From Rikenellaceae bacterium (lineage in GTDB: Bacteria; Bacteroidota; Bacteroidia; Bacteroidales; Rikenellaceae): a stretch of 64,000 nucleotides of DNA. The translations under genes were made by a program, and so were the position numbers. The notes under the pieces are model-generated. The model did no database searches. It was not told the DNA's origin and worked only from the letters and a program-made list of their open reading frames with translations. The stretch lies in NCBI GenBank assembly GCA_015060005.1, contig SUZI01000001.1:434001-498000 (forward strand), in the 5' to 3' direction. Shown here piece by piece: positions 1 to 8,399 of the stretch (position 1 is its first letter; each line of letters begins with the position of its first letter).

Positions 1-1
1 G

Positions 2-736
2 GTGGTGAAAGAGCATCCCGCCGAGGGCGTATACCTCAGCCAGGAGATGTTATCGCTCAACCACGTACTCTACGCCGCAGAGGCACACCTTGCCCTGCTA
101 AATCGTAGTGCCGAGGCTCTGTTCGGAATAGTGCTGCCGCTATCGGCAAGCGAGCTGCGTCAAATGGTGGCTACCCTACTGCAACACAACAACCCCTCGC
201 GGCGAGGCTCGGTACGCATCACGCTGACGCTCAATGCCAATGCAGAGTACAGCATACGCAACGATGAGGCTTCGATATATGATGGGTACGTGATGCGTTC
301 GCTACATCCAAAGGCTACATACATAGAGATAGCGACACCCATACCACAACATCCATCATCGGCGATGGCTCATACACGCGACTTAGCAGACGCATTGGCT
401 CGCTGTCGCGGATTTGAAAAGGGTGTGATAGCCAAAGGCGAAAACATCGTTGCCGACATAGCTCGCCCACTAATTGCATTGGGAGGGCGTACTCTACTCA
501 CGCACCCATCGACGTGCGAGAGCGTGGAGGGGGCTCGCATAATAGCAGCAGCGGAGGCTTTAGGCTACACGATACGCACACGCGAGGTAACAAAAGCCGA
601 CTTGGCAAAAGCCGAAGAGGTGATGATACTCGACTGGCAAGGGGCACTATCCCTGGCACGTTTAGAGCAGAGAGTATACTCGCACATCTCGGTTGAGAGG
701 ATAATGGGCGAGGTTGAAAAGAGATTAAAACCATAA
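2..736 (+). CDS. Class IV aminotransferase-like protein, 5' truncated
   Basis: The 244 visible residues resemble the PLP fold-type IV family (branched-chain aminotransferase / aminodeoxychorismate lyase). The C-terminal half has the usual order: a short Glu-containing stretch ('AKGENIVADI'), a 'LLTHPST' strand, a helix with 'EGARIIAAAEALGY', and 'EEVMILDWQGAL'. Family members start 25-35 residues earlier with a 'GDGLFET'-type motif, so the gene almost certainly begins outside the window and the GTG at base 2 is not the real start. The usual PLP-binding lysine (family 'HK' motif) is not evident; the equivalent place reads 'HTRDLAD'. It ends 10 bp before coaD, so the two are probably cotranscribed. 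The family assignment is moderately sure; the substrate is unknown. Confidence 0.6.
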   Translation: MVKEHPAEGVYLSQEMLSLNHVLYAAEAHLALLNRSAEALFGIVLPLSASELRQMVATLLQHNNPSRRGSVRITLTLNANAEYSIRNDEASIYDGYVMRSLHPKATYIEIATPIPQHPSSAMAHTRDLADALARCRGFEKGVIAKGENIVADIARPLIALGGRTLLTHPSTCESVEGARIIAAAEALGYTIRTREVTKADLAKAEEVMILDWQGALSLARLEQRVYSHISVERIMGEVEKRLKP

Positions 737-746
737 CAGATAAGAT

Positions 747-1223
747 ATGACACGTACTGCCATATTTCCAGGGTCGTTTGACCCATTCACACGAGGACAC
801 GCAGCATTAGTGGAGGATGCCCTGCGTATGTTTGATAAAGTGGTCATTGCCATAGGCGACAACATCGCGAAGAAGGGATTGCTCACCGTAGAGCGACGCA
901 AACAACTCATAGCCGACCTATATCGTAACGAGCCTCGCGTGGAGGTGTGTACATACTCCACACTCACAATCGAAGTGGCTCGCGAGATGGGGGCTGTGGC
1001 GATAATTCGCGGAGTGAGAAACAGCATAGATTTCGAGTACGAGAAGACAATGGCACAGGCAAACCGCCGCCTCTTCCCCGAGATTGCAACCATTATGCTC
1101 GCAACACCAGCCGAGCTGAGCGACATAAGTTCGTCGACAATACGCGAGATAAGAGCCTTCGGTGGCGAGATAGCAGAAATGATGCCCGAGGGGGTACGAT
1201 TGGAGGATTATATGACAAAATAG
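747..1223 (+). CDS. coaD: Phosphopantetheine adenylyltransferase
   Basis: CoaD transfers AMP from ATP to 4'-phosphopantetheine, giving dephospho-CoA, the penultimate step of coenzyme A synthesis in the cytosol. The 158-residue protein has the family length. It starts with the nucleotidyltransferase signature 'PGSFDPFTRGH', whose GxxxPxxxGH core binds the ATP phosphates, and near the C-terminus it has the 'ISSSTIRE' motif that closes over the nucleotide. The 'RGVRN' segment for substrate binding is also visible. The ATG at 747 follows the preceding gene by 10 bp, so translation is probably coupled. There is no terminator between them. Confidence 0.97.
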   Translation: MTRTAIFPGSFDPFTRGHAALVEDALRMFDKVVIAIGDNIAKKGLLTVERRKQLIADLYRNEPRVEVCTYSTLTIEVAREMGAVAIIRGVRNSIDFEYEKTMAQANRRLFPEIATIMLATPAELSDISSSTIREIRAFGGEIAEMMPEGVRLEDYMTK

Positions 1224-1233
1224 TCATATAAAT

Positions 1234-1264
1234 TTTGAAACAACACAAATTATTCATACTTTTG
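1234..1264 (+). promoter_or_regulatory. Bacteroidetes-type promoter for lpxD
   Basis: TTTG at 1234-1237 and TACTTTTG at 1257-1264 are separated by 19 nt. This matches the Bacteroidetes primary-sigma consensus (TTTG, 19-21 nt, TAnnTTTG). It lies in the 84-nt gap between coaD and lpxD and would start an lpxD transcript about 35 nt before its ATG. Confidence 0.75.
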
Positions 1265-1307
1265 GAAGCTAAGCTGAAATATTAACAACTAAATAACGAT
1301 AACCAAT

Positions 1308-2336
1308 ATGGAATTTACAGCAGAAATGATTGCCGGTATTTTGGGCGGCGAAGTTGTAGGAGACAAGAATGCAGCGGTGCACACCGTATCCTCTATCGAG
1401 GGAGGCAAGAAGGGCTCGCTCACATATCTCACAAACCCAAAATATGAGCAGTTTATCTATACGACTGAGGCATCTATCGTCTTGGTGGCTAACTCTTTTG
1501 AGCCAACAGCTCCCATAGCAGCGACACTCATAAAGGTGGAGGATGTAGGCGTGGCAGTGCTCAAACTCTTGGAGATGTACAACGCGATGAAGCCCCAGAA
1601 GAAGGGCATAAGCAAGATGTGCTCAATATCGGAGAAGGCGACAGTGGCAGAGGATTGCTACGTGGGCGACTTCGCAGTAATCGAGGCAGGAGCATCGGTA
1701 GGCAAGGGTTGTAAAATCTACCCACAGGTATACATCGGCGACGGTGTGAAGGTGGGCGAGGGCACGACACTCTACCCTGGTGTGAAGATTTATGAGGGTT
1801 GCCGCGTAGGTAGCAACTGTATTATCCACGCAGGAGCAGTGATAGGTGCTGACGGATTTGGATTCCTGCCAAAGCCAGATGGCACATTTGACAAGATACC
1901 ACAGCTCGGAAATGTGATAATCGAGGATAACGTGGAGATTGGTGCAAACACCTGCATCGACCGTGCAAAGACCGACTCAACGATAATACGCAAGGGCGTG
2001 AAGCTCGACAACCTTATCCAAGTGGGACACAATGTAGAGATTGGCGAGAATACAGTATCATCGGCACAGATGGGTATTGCCGGTACGTCGAAGGTTGGTC
2101 GCAACTGTTTCTTGGCGGGTCAGGTGGGTATCGCCGACCACGTAACGATTGGCAACTACGCCAAGATTGGCTCGAAGACCGGTATCGACAAGGATGTGCC
2201 CGACGGAGAGATTCGCTTCGGCTCACCAGCACTGCCAGGAATACAGTATCACCGCTCGTTTGCTGTATTCAAGGATCTGCCAAACATCTCACGTCGATTG
2301 TCGGCAGTAGAGAAGGCTCTGAAAGACAAAGAGTAA
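1308..2336 (+). CDS. lpxD: UDP-3-O-acylglucosamine N-acyltransferase
   Basis: LpxD adds the N-linked hydroxy fatty acid from acyl-ACP to UDP-3-O-acylglucosamine in lipid A synthesis. The 342-residue protein has the expected layout: an N-terminal uridine-binding domain (about residues 1-100), a left-handed beta-helix built of hexapeptide repeats (about 105-300, for example '[17 protein letters not shown]'), and a C-terminal helical tail. The catalytic histidine sits in '[11 protein letters not shown]'. It stands apart from other lpx genes here, with its own promoter, and is followed 37 bp later by a thioredoxin-fold lipoprotein. Confidence 0.97.
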   Translation: MEFTAEMIAGILGGEVVGDKNAAVHTVSSIEGGKKGSLTYLTNPKYEQFIYTTEASIVLVANSFEPTAPIAATLIKVEDVGVAVLKLLEMYNAMKPQKKGISKMCSISEKATVAEDCYVGDFAVIEAGASVGKGCKIYPQVYIGDGVKVGEGTTLYPGVKIYEGCRVGSNCIIHAGAVIGADGFGFLPKPDGTFDKIPQLGNVIIEDNVEIGANTCIDRAKTDSTIIRKGVKLDNLIQVGHNVEIGENTVSSAQMGIAGTSKVGRNCFLAGQVGIADHVTIGNYAKIGSKTGIDKDVPDGEIRFGSPALPGIQYHRSFAVFKDLPNISRRLSAVEKALKDKE

Positions 2337-2373
2337 TGAGCAATTTGACAAACAATTAAAAAACAATAAGACA

Positions 2374-3468
2374 ATGAAGAGATTTTTTATTTTCTGCATC
2401 GCAGCAGCTACAATGGTAGCTTGTGGTGCTCCTGCACAGCAGGGTCCAGCAGCCTACACAATCAACGGTACTGACGAGGCTTTTGAGGATGGTAAGATTG
2501 TATACCTCATTAAGTTGGAAAACAACGAGTTTATCCCTGTCGACACATTGACAGTAGAGAACAACACAATTCACTTTGAGGGTATGGTGGAGGAGCCAGA
2601 GATAAGATACATCGCAGTGGAGAATGCAAACCCACGCGGTTCGGAGCTCTTCTTCTACTTCTTCTTGGAGGCAGGCGAGATGACTATTAAAAAGACCACA
2701 GGTGCTCGTCTGGGTGGCTACGCTGTTGTTGGCACCGAGCTCAACGATAAGAGCTATGACTACGGTAAGACGATGAGGGCTGTCAACGAGAGCTACGACA
2801 AGGCTCAGGAGGCTGGCGACAATGCTGGTATGGAGGCTGCTATGGCTGCGTACAAAGAGAATATCAAGACTTTCGCCGCAGCAAACATTGACAACCTGCT
2901 GGGCCGTCAGATTCTTCGCGACTACGGATCGATGCTCGAGCCACAGGAGATATTGGATATCTTGGCTAAGGCACCACAGAGCGTTCAGGAGGATTTCGCT
3001 CCGCTGAAGGAGAACGCAGAGAAGGCACTCAAGACCGAGCCAGGACAGCCTTACATCGACATCGAGGAGCCAGGTTTGAATGGTGAGCCTATCTCGCTCA
3101 AGAGCGTAATAGAGAACGAGGCTAACAAGTATGTGCTCCTGGACTTCTGGGCATCGTGGTGCGGCCCTTGTATGGGTGAGGTACCACACTTGTTGGAGAC
3201 ATACGCTGCTTATCACGGTAAGGGATTTGAGATTTATGGCGTATCACTCGACGCAAAGGATGAGAGCTGGCGTGAGGCTATAGCAGAGCATAAGATGGAT
3301 TGGGTACACGTGAGCAACGTGAAGTATTGGGATACCCAGTCTCGTAAGGATTACGCAGTAAACAGCATCCCATCGAACTTCCTCATCGACTGCTCAACAG
3401 GTAAAATCGTTGCAAAGAACCTCCGTGGCGAGGCTCTCAAGGCGAAGATTGCTGAGTTGTTAGACTAA
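2374..3468 (+). CDS. Thiol:disulfide oxidoreductase lipoprotein (DUF4369 plus TlpA-like thioredoxin)
   Basis: The 364-residue protein has a lipoprotein signal ending in 'MVACGAP' (Cys17), so it is probably anchored on the periplasmic side. Residues about 25-115 look like DUF4369, a beta-rich domain often found in Bacteroidetes before a thioredoxin fold. A helical linker follows, then a TlpA/ResA-like thioredoxin domain (about 225-364) with the redox motif 'WASWCGPC' and the cis-proline region 'NSIPSNFLI'. Such proteins reduce or isomerise periplasmic disulfides, sometimes for cytochrome c maturation. No cytochrome genes are near, so the client is unknown. It lies between lpxD and ruvC on the same strand. 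Confidence 0.88.
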   Translation: MKRFFIFCIAAATMVACGAPAQQGPAAYTINGTDEAFEDGKIVYLIKLENNEFIPVDTLTVENNTIHFEGMVEEPEIRYIAVENANPRGSELFFYFFLEAGEMTIKKTTGARLGGYAVVGTELNDKSYDYGKTMRAVNESYDKAQEAGDNAGMEAAMAAYKENIKTFAAANIDNLLGRQILRDYGSMLEPQEILDILAKAPQSVQEDFAPLKENAEKALKTEPGQPYIDIEEPGLNGEPISLKSVIENEANKYVLLDFWASWCGPCMGEVPHLLETYAAYHGKGFEIYGVSLDAKDESWREAIAEHKMDWVHVSNVKYWDTQSRKDYAVNSIPSNFLIDCSTGKIVAKNLRGEALKAKIAELLD

Positions 3469-3490
3469 TCGAGAAGACTGACACCACCCT

Positions 3491-4117
3491 ATGACCACAC
3501 AAAATCAGCCAGAGGAAAGAACGTATCGTATTATGGGCATAGACCCTGGTACGAACTATATGGGTTATGGCATAATAGAGGTCGAGGGAAGAGTGGTTCG
3601 CTCGGTGGTGATGGGCGACATAGACCTGCACAAGATGACTGACCCCTACGCAAAGCTCAGATATATATTTGAGCGTGTGGGAGCTCTCATCGAGGAGTAT
3701 AAACCAAAGGAGGTGGCTCTCGAGTCGCCTTTCTTTGGTACAAACGTGCAGAGTATGCTCAAGTTGGGACGTGCACAAGGCGTTGCAATGGCAGCGGCAC
3801 TATGGCGTGGCAAGGAGGTGTTTGAATATGCCCCATCACGCATCAAACAAGCCATAGCAGGCAGCGGTGCAGCATCGAAAGAGCAGGTGGCTGGGATAAT
3901 AAAACGTATGCTCAAGATTGAGTATATGCCTCGCCGATTAGATGCTACGGATGGTATGGCGGTGGCTATGTGCCACTACTACACTGCACGTACGCCCATA
4001 TCGAACGCAATGGGCAGTGCTCGCGTAAAGGGACTCGGAGGTGGCAAGAAGGCAGCCAAAGGCTCTTCGTCGTGGGAGGCTTTCATACGTCAAAACCCCG
4101 AACGCGAGATAAAATAG
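3491..4117 (+). CDS. ruvC: Holliday junction resolvase RuvC
   Basis: RuvC is the endonuclease that cuts Holliday junctions moved by RuvAB. The acidic active-site residues are visible: Asp18 in 'GIDPGT', Glu in 'VALESPFF', and the paired Asp in 'LDATDGMAVA'. The length of 208 residues is slightly above the family norm because of a basic, Gly/Lys-rich C-terminal tail ('VKGLGGGKKAAKGSS'), which may contact DNA. It starts 22 bp after the thioredoxin lipoprotein and is followed 22 bp later by a GNAT-like gene. ruvA and ruvB are not in the window, as is common in this phylum. Confidence 0.95.
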   Translation: MTTQNQPEERTYRIMGIDPGTNYMGYGIIEVEGRVVRSVVMGDIDLHKMTDPYAKLRYIFERVGALIEEYKPKEVALESPFFGTNVQSMLKLGRAQGVAMAAALWRGKEVFEYAPSRIKQAIAGSGAASKEQVAGIIKRMLKIEYMPRRLDATDGMAVAMCHYYTARTPISNAMGSARVKGLGGGKKAAKGSSSWEAFIRQNPEREIK

Positions 4118-4139
4118 GAACAGAACGAAAAATAACGAT

Positions 4140-5357
4140 ATGAGTAACACAAAATATACCCTCAAGGAGGTAACATCGGCTGCGTTGGAGCAGGAGTTCA
4201 TCGACCTACCAAAACGCCTCTACAAAGGTAATCGCTATTGGGTGTGTCCTCTCGACGACGACATAAAGGCGGTATTTAACCCTGAGAAGAATAAGTATTT
4301 TGCCGACGGAGAGGCTATCCGCTGGATAGCATACGATAGAAACGGAGTGGCAGTAGGTCGTATAGCAGCATTCTACGATAAAGAGCACGCCTACTCCCAG
4401 GACTATGAGCAGCCTACGGGAGGCTGTGGCTTCTTTGAGGCGGTGAACGACCAGGAGCTTGCCAACCTGCTATTCGACACAGCACGTCTGTGGTTAGTGA
4501 GCCGCGGAATGGAGGCGATGGATGGCCCTATAAACTTCGGACCTCGCGACTCGTGGTGGGGACTGCTGGTTGACGGTTTTGAGTTCCAGCCACTCTACGC
4601 AAACCCATACAACCCGCCATACTACAAGGAGCTCTTTGAAAACTACGGATTTCAAAACTACTTCAACCAGAACACCTACCTCTGGAGGGTAGATGATGAC
4701 GATATCAACACGATGATTCATCAGCGTGCCGAGCGACTGATGAACACCCCGGGCTACACGTTTGACCACATCAATATGAAGGATCTGGAGAGCGTGGCAG
4801 AGGATTTCCGCATCATATACAACAAGGCGTGGTCGCTCTTTACGGGTGTAACACCTATGACAAAGGAGGAGGCTCAGAAGATAGTGAACACGTTGCGTCC
4901 TATAATCGACCCAAACATCATCTTCTTCACCTACTTCAACAACGAGCCTGTCGGATTCTTCATTATGGTGCCCGACATCAACCGTATCATAGGCAAGTTT
5001 AACGGTAAGCTCAACCTGTGGAACAAACTGCGTCTGATGTGGGACTTGAAGGTGCGTAAGTCGTGCGACCGCATATTCGGAATGATATTCGCCGTAACAC
5101 CAGAGTTCCAGGGTAAGGGCGTGGAGTCGGGTATGATTAAGTATGTCTACGACACATATTTCCGCTCGGGAAAGACCAAATACAAGACTGTGGAGTTTGC
5201 GTGGATTGGCGACTTCAACCCTGTGATGAATCGTATGATTCAGAGCTACGTGTGTGCTACACGTCATAAGATGCACACCACATATCGCTACCTGTTTGAC
5301 CGCACAAAGGAGTTCAAGCGTTGTCCTCGACTCGGATTTAAGCGTAGCGAGAAATAG
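4140..5357 (+). CDS. GNAT-fold N-acetyltransferase-like protein, conserved in Bacteroidetes
   Basis: The 405-residue cytosolic protein has no signal or membrane segment. The first 100 residues contain a small domain with 'WVCPLDDDIKAVF' followed by a GNAT-like beta-alpha core ('WIAYDRNGVAVGRIAAFYDKEH'). The second half repeats GNAT-like features, including 'VTPEFQGKGVESGMI', which resembles the acetyl-CoA pyrophosphate-binding motif (Q/RxxGxG/A). It is therefore probably a double-GNAT protein. Substrate and pathway cannot be read from the sequence. It sits between ruvC and gcvT with short gaps of 22 and 24 bp. Confidence 0.7.
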   Translation: MSNTKYTLKEVTSAALEQEFIDLPKRLYKGNRYWVCPLDDDIKAVFNPEKNKYFADGEAIRWIAYDRNGVAVGRIAAFYDKEHAYSQDYEQPTGGCGFFEAVNDQELANLLFDTARLWLVSRGMEAMDGPINFGPRDSWWGLLVDGFEFQPLYANPYNPPYYKELFENYGFQNYFNQNTYLWRVDDDDINTMIHQRAERLMNTPGYTFDHINMKDLESVAEDFRIIYNKAWSLFTGVTPMTKEEAQKIVNTLRPIIDPNIIFFTYFNNEPVGFFIMVPDINRIIGKFNGKLNLWNKLRLMWDLKVRKSCDRIFGMIFAVTPEFQGKGVESGMIKYVYDTYFRSGKTKYKTVEFAWIGDFNPVMNRMIQSYVCATRHKMHTTYRYLFDRTKEFKRCPRLGFKRSEK

Positions 5358-5381
5358 AGAAATCTTAAAACTTATAATAAT

Positions 5382-6476
5382 ATGAAAACAACAGCTTTTA
5401 CAAAGTATCATATCGCTGCGGGTGCCAAGATGGCGGAGTTCGCAGGATATAATATGCCTATCGAGTTCTCGGGCATCAACGACGAGCATATGACCGTACG
5501 CGGGAAGGTGGGTGTGTTCGACGTGAGCCATATGGGAGAGATATGGGTGAAGGGCGAGAAGGCTCTCGACCTGTTGCAGTATATCGCATCGAACGATGTG
5601 AGCAAGCTATACGACGGTAAGGTGCAGTATTCAACTATGCCTAACGGTAAGGGAGGCATAGTGGATGACGTGCTCATCTACAAGTTCAGCGACACGAAAT
5701 ATATGCTCTGCGTGAATGCAGCCAACACCGAGAAGGACTGGAACCATATCTGCGAGGCAGGTAAGAAGTTCGGTATGGAGCCAGGCAGGGAGTTGGAGAA
5801 CTCATCGGACAACATTGCACAGGTGGCTATTCAGGGTCCTTTGGCAATGAAGCTCGTACAGAAGATGTGCGAGGAGCAGGTCGAGGATATGGAGTACTAC
5901 ACATTCAAGCAGACAAAGGTGGCTGGATGCGATGCTATACTCTCTATCACAGGTTACACAGGCTCGGGTGGCTGTGAGATTTATATGTACAACGCCGACG
6001 CTGACACCATCTGGGAGGCTATGTGGAAGGCTGGCGAAGAGTTTGGATTGAAGAATATCGGTCTGGGTGCTCGCGACACACTCCGCTTAGAGAAGGGATT
6101 TGCTCTCTACGGTAACGACATCGACGACACTACATCACCTCTGGAGGCTGGTCTGGGCTGGGTAACAAAGTTTGCCGAGGGCAAGAATTTCATCGACCGC
6201 GAATATCTCGCAAAGCAGAAAGCTGAGGGCGTAGAGCGTAAGTTGGTGGGACTCAAGATGATTGACCGAGGCATACCTCGCCACGGATATAAGATAGCAA
6301 CACTCGAGGGTGAGGAGATAGGTGTAGTAACATCGGGCACAATGTCGCCTATGCTCAAAGTGGGTATAGCTATGGGCTACGTGAAGGCTGACCAGGCAAA
6401 GGTGGGCAACGTGGTAGCAGTAGTAATTCGCGAGCGTCTGCTCAAGGCGGAGATTGTAAAGTATCCGTTTGTATAA
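5382..6476 (+). CDS. gcvT: Aminomethyltransferase (glycine cleavage system T protein)
   Basis: GcvT moves the aminomethyl carbon from the lipoyl H protein to tetrahydrofolate, releasing ammonia and 5,10-methylene-THF. The 364-residue sequence has the family N-terminus ('[16 protein letters not shown]'), the '[11 protein letters not shown]' stretch with the functional aspartate, '[14 protein letters not shown]', and '[21 protein letters not shown]' folate-domain motifs. The C-terminal barrel carries '[21 protein letters not shown]'. The other glycine cleavage genes (gcvH, gcvP) are not nearby. A hairpin follows the stop codon at 6497-6535. Confidence 0.97.
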   Translation: MKTTAFTKYHIAAGAKMAEFAGYNMPIEFSGINDEHMTVRGKVGVFDVSHMGEIWVKGEKALDLLQYIASNDVSKLYDGKVQYSTMPNGKGGIVDDVLIYKFSDTKYMLCVNAANTEKDWNHICEAGKKFGMEPGRELENSSDNIAQVAIQGPLAMKLVQKMCEEQVEDMEYYTFKQTKVAGCDAILSITGYTGSGGCEIYMYNADADTIWEAMWKAGEEFGLKNIGLGARDTLRLEKGFALYGNDIDDTTSPLEAGLGWVTKFAEGKNFIDREYLAKQKAEGVERKLVGLKMIDRGIPRHGYKIATLEGEEIGVVTSGTMSPMLKVGIAMGYVKADQAKVGNVVAVVIRERLLKAEIVKYPFV

Positions 6477-6496
6477 TCACCTTATATATAATAAAT

Positions 6497-6540
6497 ATAG
6501 GGAGCTTCGCCCAAAGATGGAGCGTAGCTCCCTATTTTGT
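6497..6540 (+). terminator. Rho-independent terminator after gcvT
   Basis: A 10-bp perfect stem (6497-6506 with 6526-6535, core AGGGAGCT/AGCTCCCT) is followed by a short T-run (TATTTTG). It ends 12 bp before the next ATG, so it may attenuate rather than fully separate the next gene. Confidence 0.75.
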
Positions 6541-6551
6541 GAGACAGGACT

Positions 6552-6986
6552 ATGGAAAACCTGAAGATAACAATCGTCGATAGCTTCGATAGCTCGCTCG
6601 TTGAGCCAATAGGCAGAATGTTGCAGCAGCTGACAGGCACAAAGAGCACATTCGATGAGGAGCAGCTGCGGATAATAATACGCGATATGTCGTGCCGATT
6701 ATTCGTAGCTCGTTCACAAGGTGAGGTGGTGGGAATGTTCTCGCTCTGCACCTACTCATCGCCCTCGATGCGTAAGGTATGGTTGGAGGATGTGGTGGTA
6801 GATAGTGCGGCACGAGGTCGCGGCATAGGTCGTGCAATGGTGGCGTATGCGATAAACTTCGCACGTCAGATAGCACCCTGCTGCCTGATGCTCACATCGT
6901 CGCCCCACCGCACAGAGGCTAATGCCCTATACCGCAGTATGGGCTTCGAGCCAAAGCAGACAAATCTCTATAAGATGGATTTCTAA
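6552..6986 (+). CDS. GNAT family N-acetyltransferase
   Basis: The 144-residue single-domain protein has the GNAT acetyl-CoA site 'VVDSAARGRGIGRAMVAYAI' (RGRGIGR is the R/QxxGxG/A loop). The C-terminal strand-helix 'LTSSPHRTEANALYRSMGF' is characteristic of the superfamily. The substrate (small molecule, antibiotic-like amine or protein N-terminus) cannot be told. It is convergent with dusB, whose stop lies 12 bp downstream. Confidence 0.85.
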   Translation: MENLKITIVDSFDSSLVEPIGRMLQQLTGTKSTFDEEQLRIIIRDMSCRLFVARSQGEVVGMFSLCTYSSPSMRKVWLEDVVVDSAARGRGIGRAMVAYAINFARQIAPCCLMLTSSPHRTEANALYRSMGFEPKQTNLYKMDF

Positions 6987-6998
6987 GGCTACACCTCA

Positions 6999-8021
6999 CT
7001 AAATATCGTGGGATAGGGATGGTGGCACAGCACCACTCATATCGTAATCACCCCAACGCTGGGCTACATAGTCGAGCGTAGAGTATATCTCCTGCTCGTC
7101 GAACAGAGTAACCAACTTGAGGCGGGTCTGCTTGAAGTCGGGCAAGCCCTTGAAGTAGTTGGACATGTGGCGACGCATCTCCAGAATACCGACTCTGTCG
7201 CCCTTAATCTCGATAGACTTGGCTAAATGACGTTTGGCAATCTCCACACGCTCGACAACAGATGGCTGTGGCAGGAGTTCGCCCGTCTGCAAATAGTGCT
7301 TAACCTCGCGGAATATCCAGGGACGACCATAGGTGGCACGTCCTATCATAACACCATCGACACCATACCTATCGAACATCTGTTTTGCCTTCTGAGCAGA
7401 ATCAACATCTCCATTGCCGATGATAGGGATGTGGATTGCGGGGTTGTTCTTGACCTCGCCGATGAGTGTCCAATCAGCCTCACCACGATACATCTGTGAG
7501 CGTGTGCGACCGTGGATGGTGAGTGCCCTGATACCCACATCCTGCAAGCGGAGGGCTATATCCATAATATTCTTCGACTCCTCATCCCAGCCAAGACGCG
7601 TCTTGACAGTTACGGGGAGCTTCACAGCCTCGACAATCTGACGTGTCATCTCGACCATAAGTGGCACATCACGCATCATACCCGAGCCGGCACCTCGCGA
7701 GGCAATCTTCTTTACAGGACAACCGAAATTGATATCGATAAAATCGGGATTAGCACTCTCGGCAATGCGGGCAGCCTCGACCATAGGCTCGATGAGATGC
7801 CCATAAATCTGGATACCTACGGGTCGCTCTGCCTCGTCGATATTGAGCTTGGCACGCGACTTCCAGGCATCGCGGATAAGTCCATCCGAAGAGATGAACT
7901 CGGTGGTTACGACATCCGCCCCAAACTGCTTGCACATATATCGGAACGAAGGGTCGGTAACATCCTCCATCGGTGCTAAAAAGAGTGGCTGAGAGCCTAA
8001 ATCTATATCTCCAATTTTCAT
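6999..8021 (-). CDS. dusB: tRNA-dihydrouridine synthase
   Basis: Dus enzymes reduce uridines in the tRNA D-loop with FMN and NADPH. The 340-residue protein is a TIM barrel with a C-terminal helical tRNA-binding domain. Visible motifs are 'APMEDVTDPSFR' at the FMN site, 'DINFGCPVKKI' containing the catalytic cysteine, 'VTVKTRLGW' and 'IGNGDV' for FMN phosphate binding. The KKI after the catalytic Cys-Pro-Val fits the DusB-type branch. A reverse TATCTTTG box (8040-8047, read on -) lies just upstream of the start. Confidence 0.93.
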   Translation of the reverse strand: MKIGDIDLGSQPLFLAPMEDVTDPSFRYMCKQFGADVVTTEFISSDGLIRDAWKSRAKLNIDEAERPVGIQIYGHLIEPMVEAARIAESANPDFIDINFGCPVKKIASRGAGSGMMRDVPLMVEMTRQIVEAVKLPVTVKTRLGWDEESKNIMDIALRLQDVGIRALTIHGRTRSQMYRGEADWTLIGEVKNNPAIHIPIIGNGDVDSAQKAKQMFDRYGVDGVMIGRATYGRPWIFREVKHYLQTGELLPQPSVVERVEIAKRHLAKSIEIKGDRVGILEMRRHMSNYFKGLPDFKQTRLKLVTLFDEQEIYSTLDYVAQRWGDYDMSGAVPPSLSHDI

Positions 8022-8094
8022 CGTTCAAAGTCTTTGTGGCAAAGATACGATAAAAAAATCTTATAACCATAGAGAAATATTTTATAGATTCAGC

Positions 8095-8125
8095 TTGCAA
8101 TTCGGTAAAAGGTTATATATCTTTG
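8095..8125 (+). promoter_or_regulatory. Promoter for rubredoxin
   Basis: TTGC at 8095-8098 (3 of 4 to the -33 consensus) and TATCTTTG at 8118-8125 are separated by 19 nt, giving a good Bacteroidetes-type promoter about 70 nt before the rubredoxin ATG. The divergent dusB promoter box lies 70 bp away. Confidence 0.6.
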
Positions 8126-8199
8126 CAAAAAGATAAAATTGTTATGTGTAATCGGCACGAAGATTGAACTATCGGAAGTGTCAAAAATATTGAAAGATT

Positions 8200-8358
8200 A
8201 TGAAATATCGTTGTACAGTATGTGATTGGATTTATGACCCCGAGCTGGGTGATCCAGATTCAGGTATCGCTCCAGGCACCGCATTTGAGGATATCCCAGA
8301 AGATTGGTCTTGTCCACTCTGCGGAGTAAGCAAAGAGGATTTTGAGCCTGTAGAGTAG
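8200..8358 (+). CDS. Rubredoxin
   Basis: This gene is too short for the ORF track. It encodes 52 residues starting '[14 protein letters not shown]', with the second metal knuckle 'SCPLCGVSK'. The two CxxCx pairs form the single Fe(Cys)4 centre of rubredoxins, and the conserved aromatic residues (Tyr/Trp) and '[20 protein letters not shown]' loop are all present. It is a one-electron carrier in the cytosol, in anaerobes often serving peroxide or oxygen reductases. No partner oxidoreductase is adjacent. It has its own promoter and a strong terminator, so it is probably a single-gene unit. Confidence 0.97.
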   Translation: MKYRCTVCDWIYDPELGDPDSGIAPGTAFEDIPEDWSCPLCGVSKEDFEPVE

Positions 8359-8364
8359 TGTAGA

Positions 8365-8399
8365 AAAAGAGATTGTCCAAAAGGACAATCTCTTTTTTT
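8365..8399. terminator. Bidirectional terminator between rubredoxin and the B12 receptor gene
   Basis: AGAGATTGTCC and GGACAATCTCT form a perfect stem with an AAAA loop, flanked by A-run and T-run, so it can terminate transcripts from both sides. The stop codon of the TonB-dependent receptor lies at its edge. Confidence 0.9.

Noticed and set aside
2356-3216. Long antisense ORF opposite the thioredoxin lipoprotein (and similar ones at 4494-5531, 14117-15205, 23926-24984)
   Set aside because: They mirror strongly supported genes. Their Cys/Leu/His-rich, family-free translations arise from the codon bias of the sense strand.
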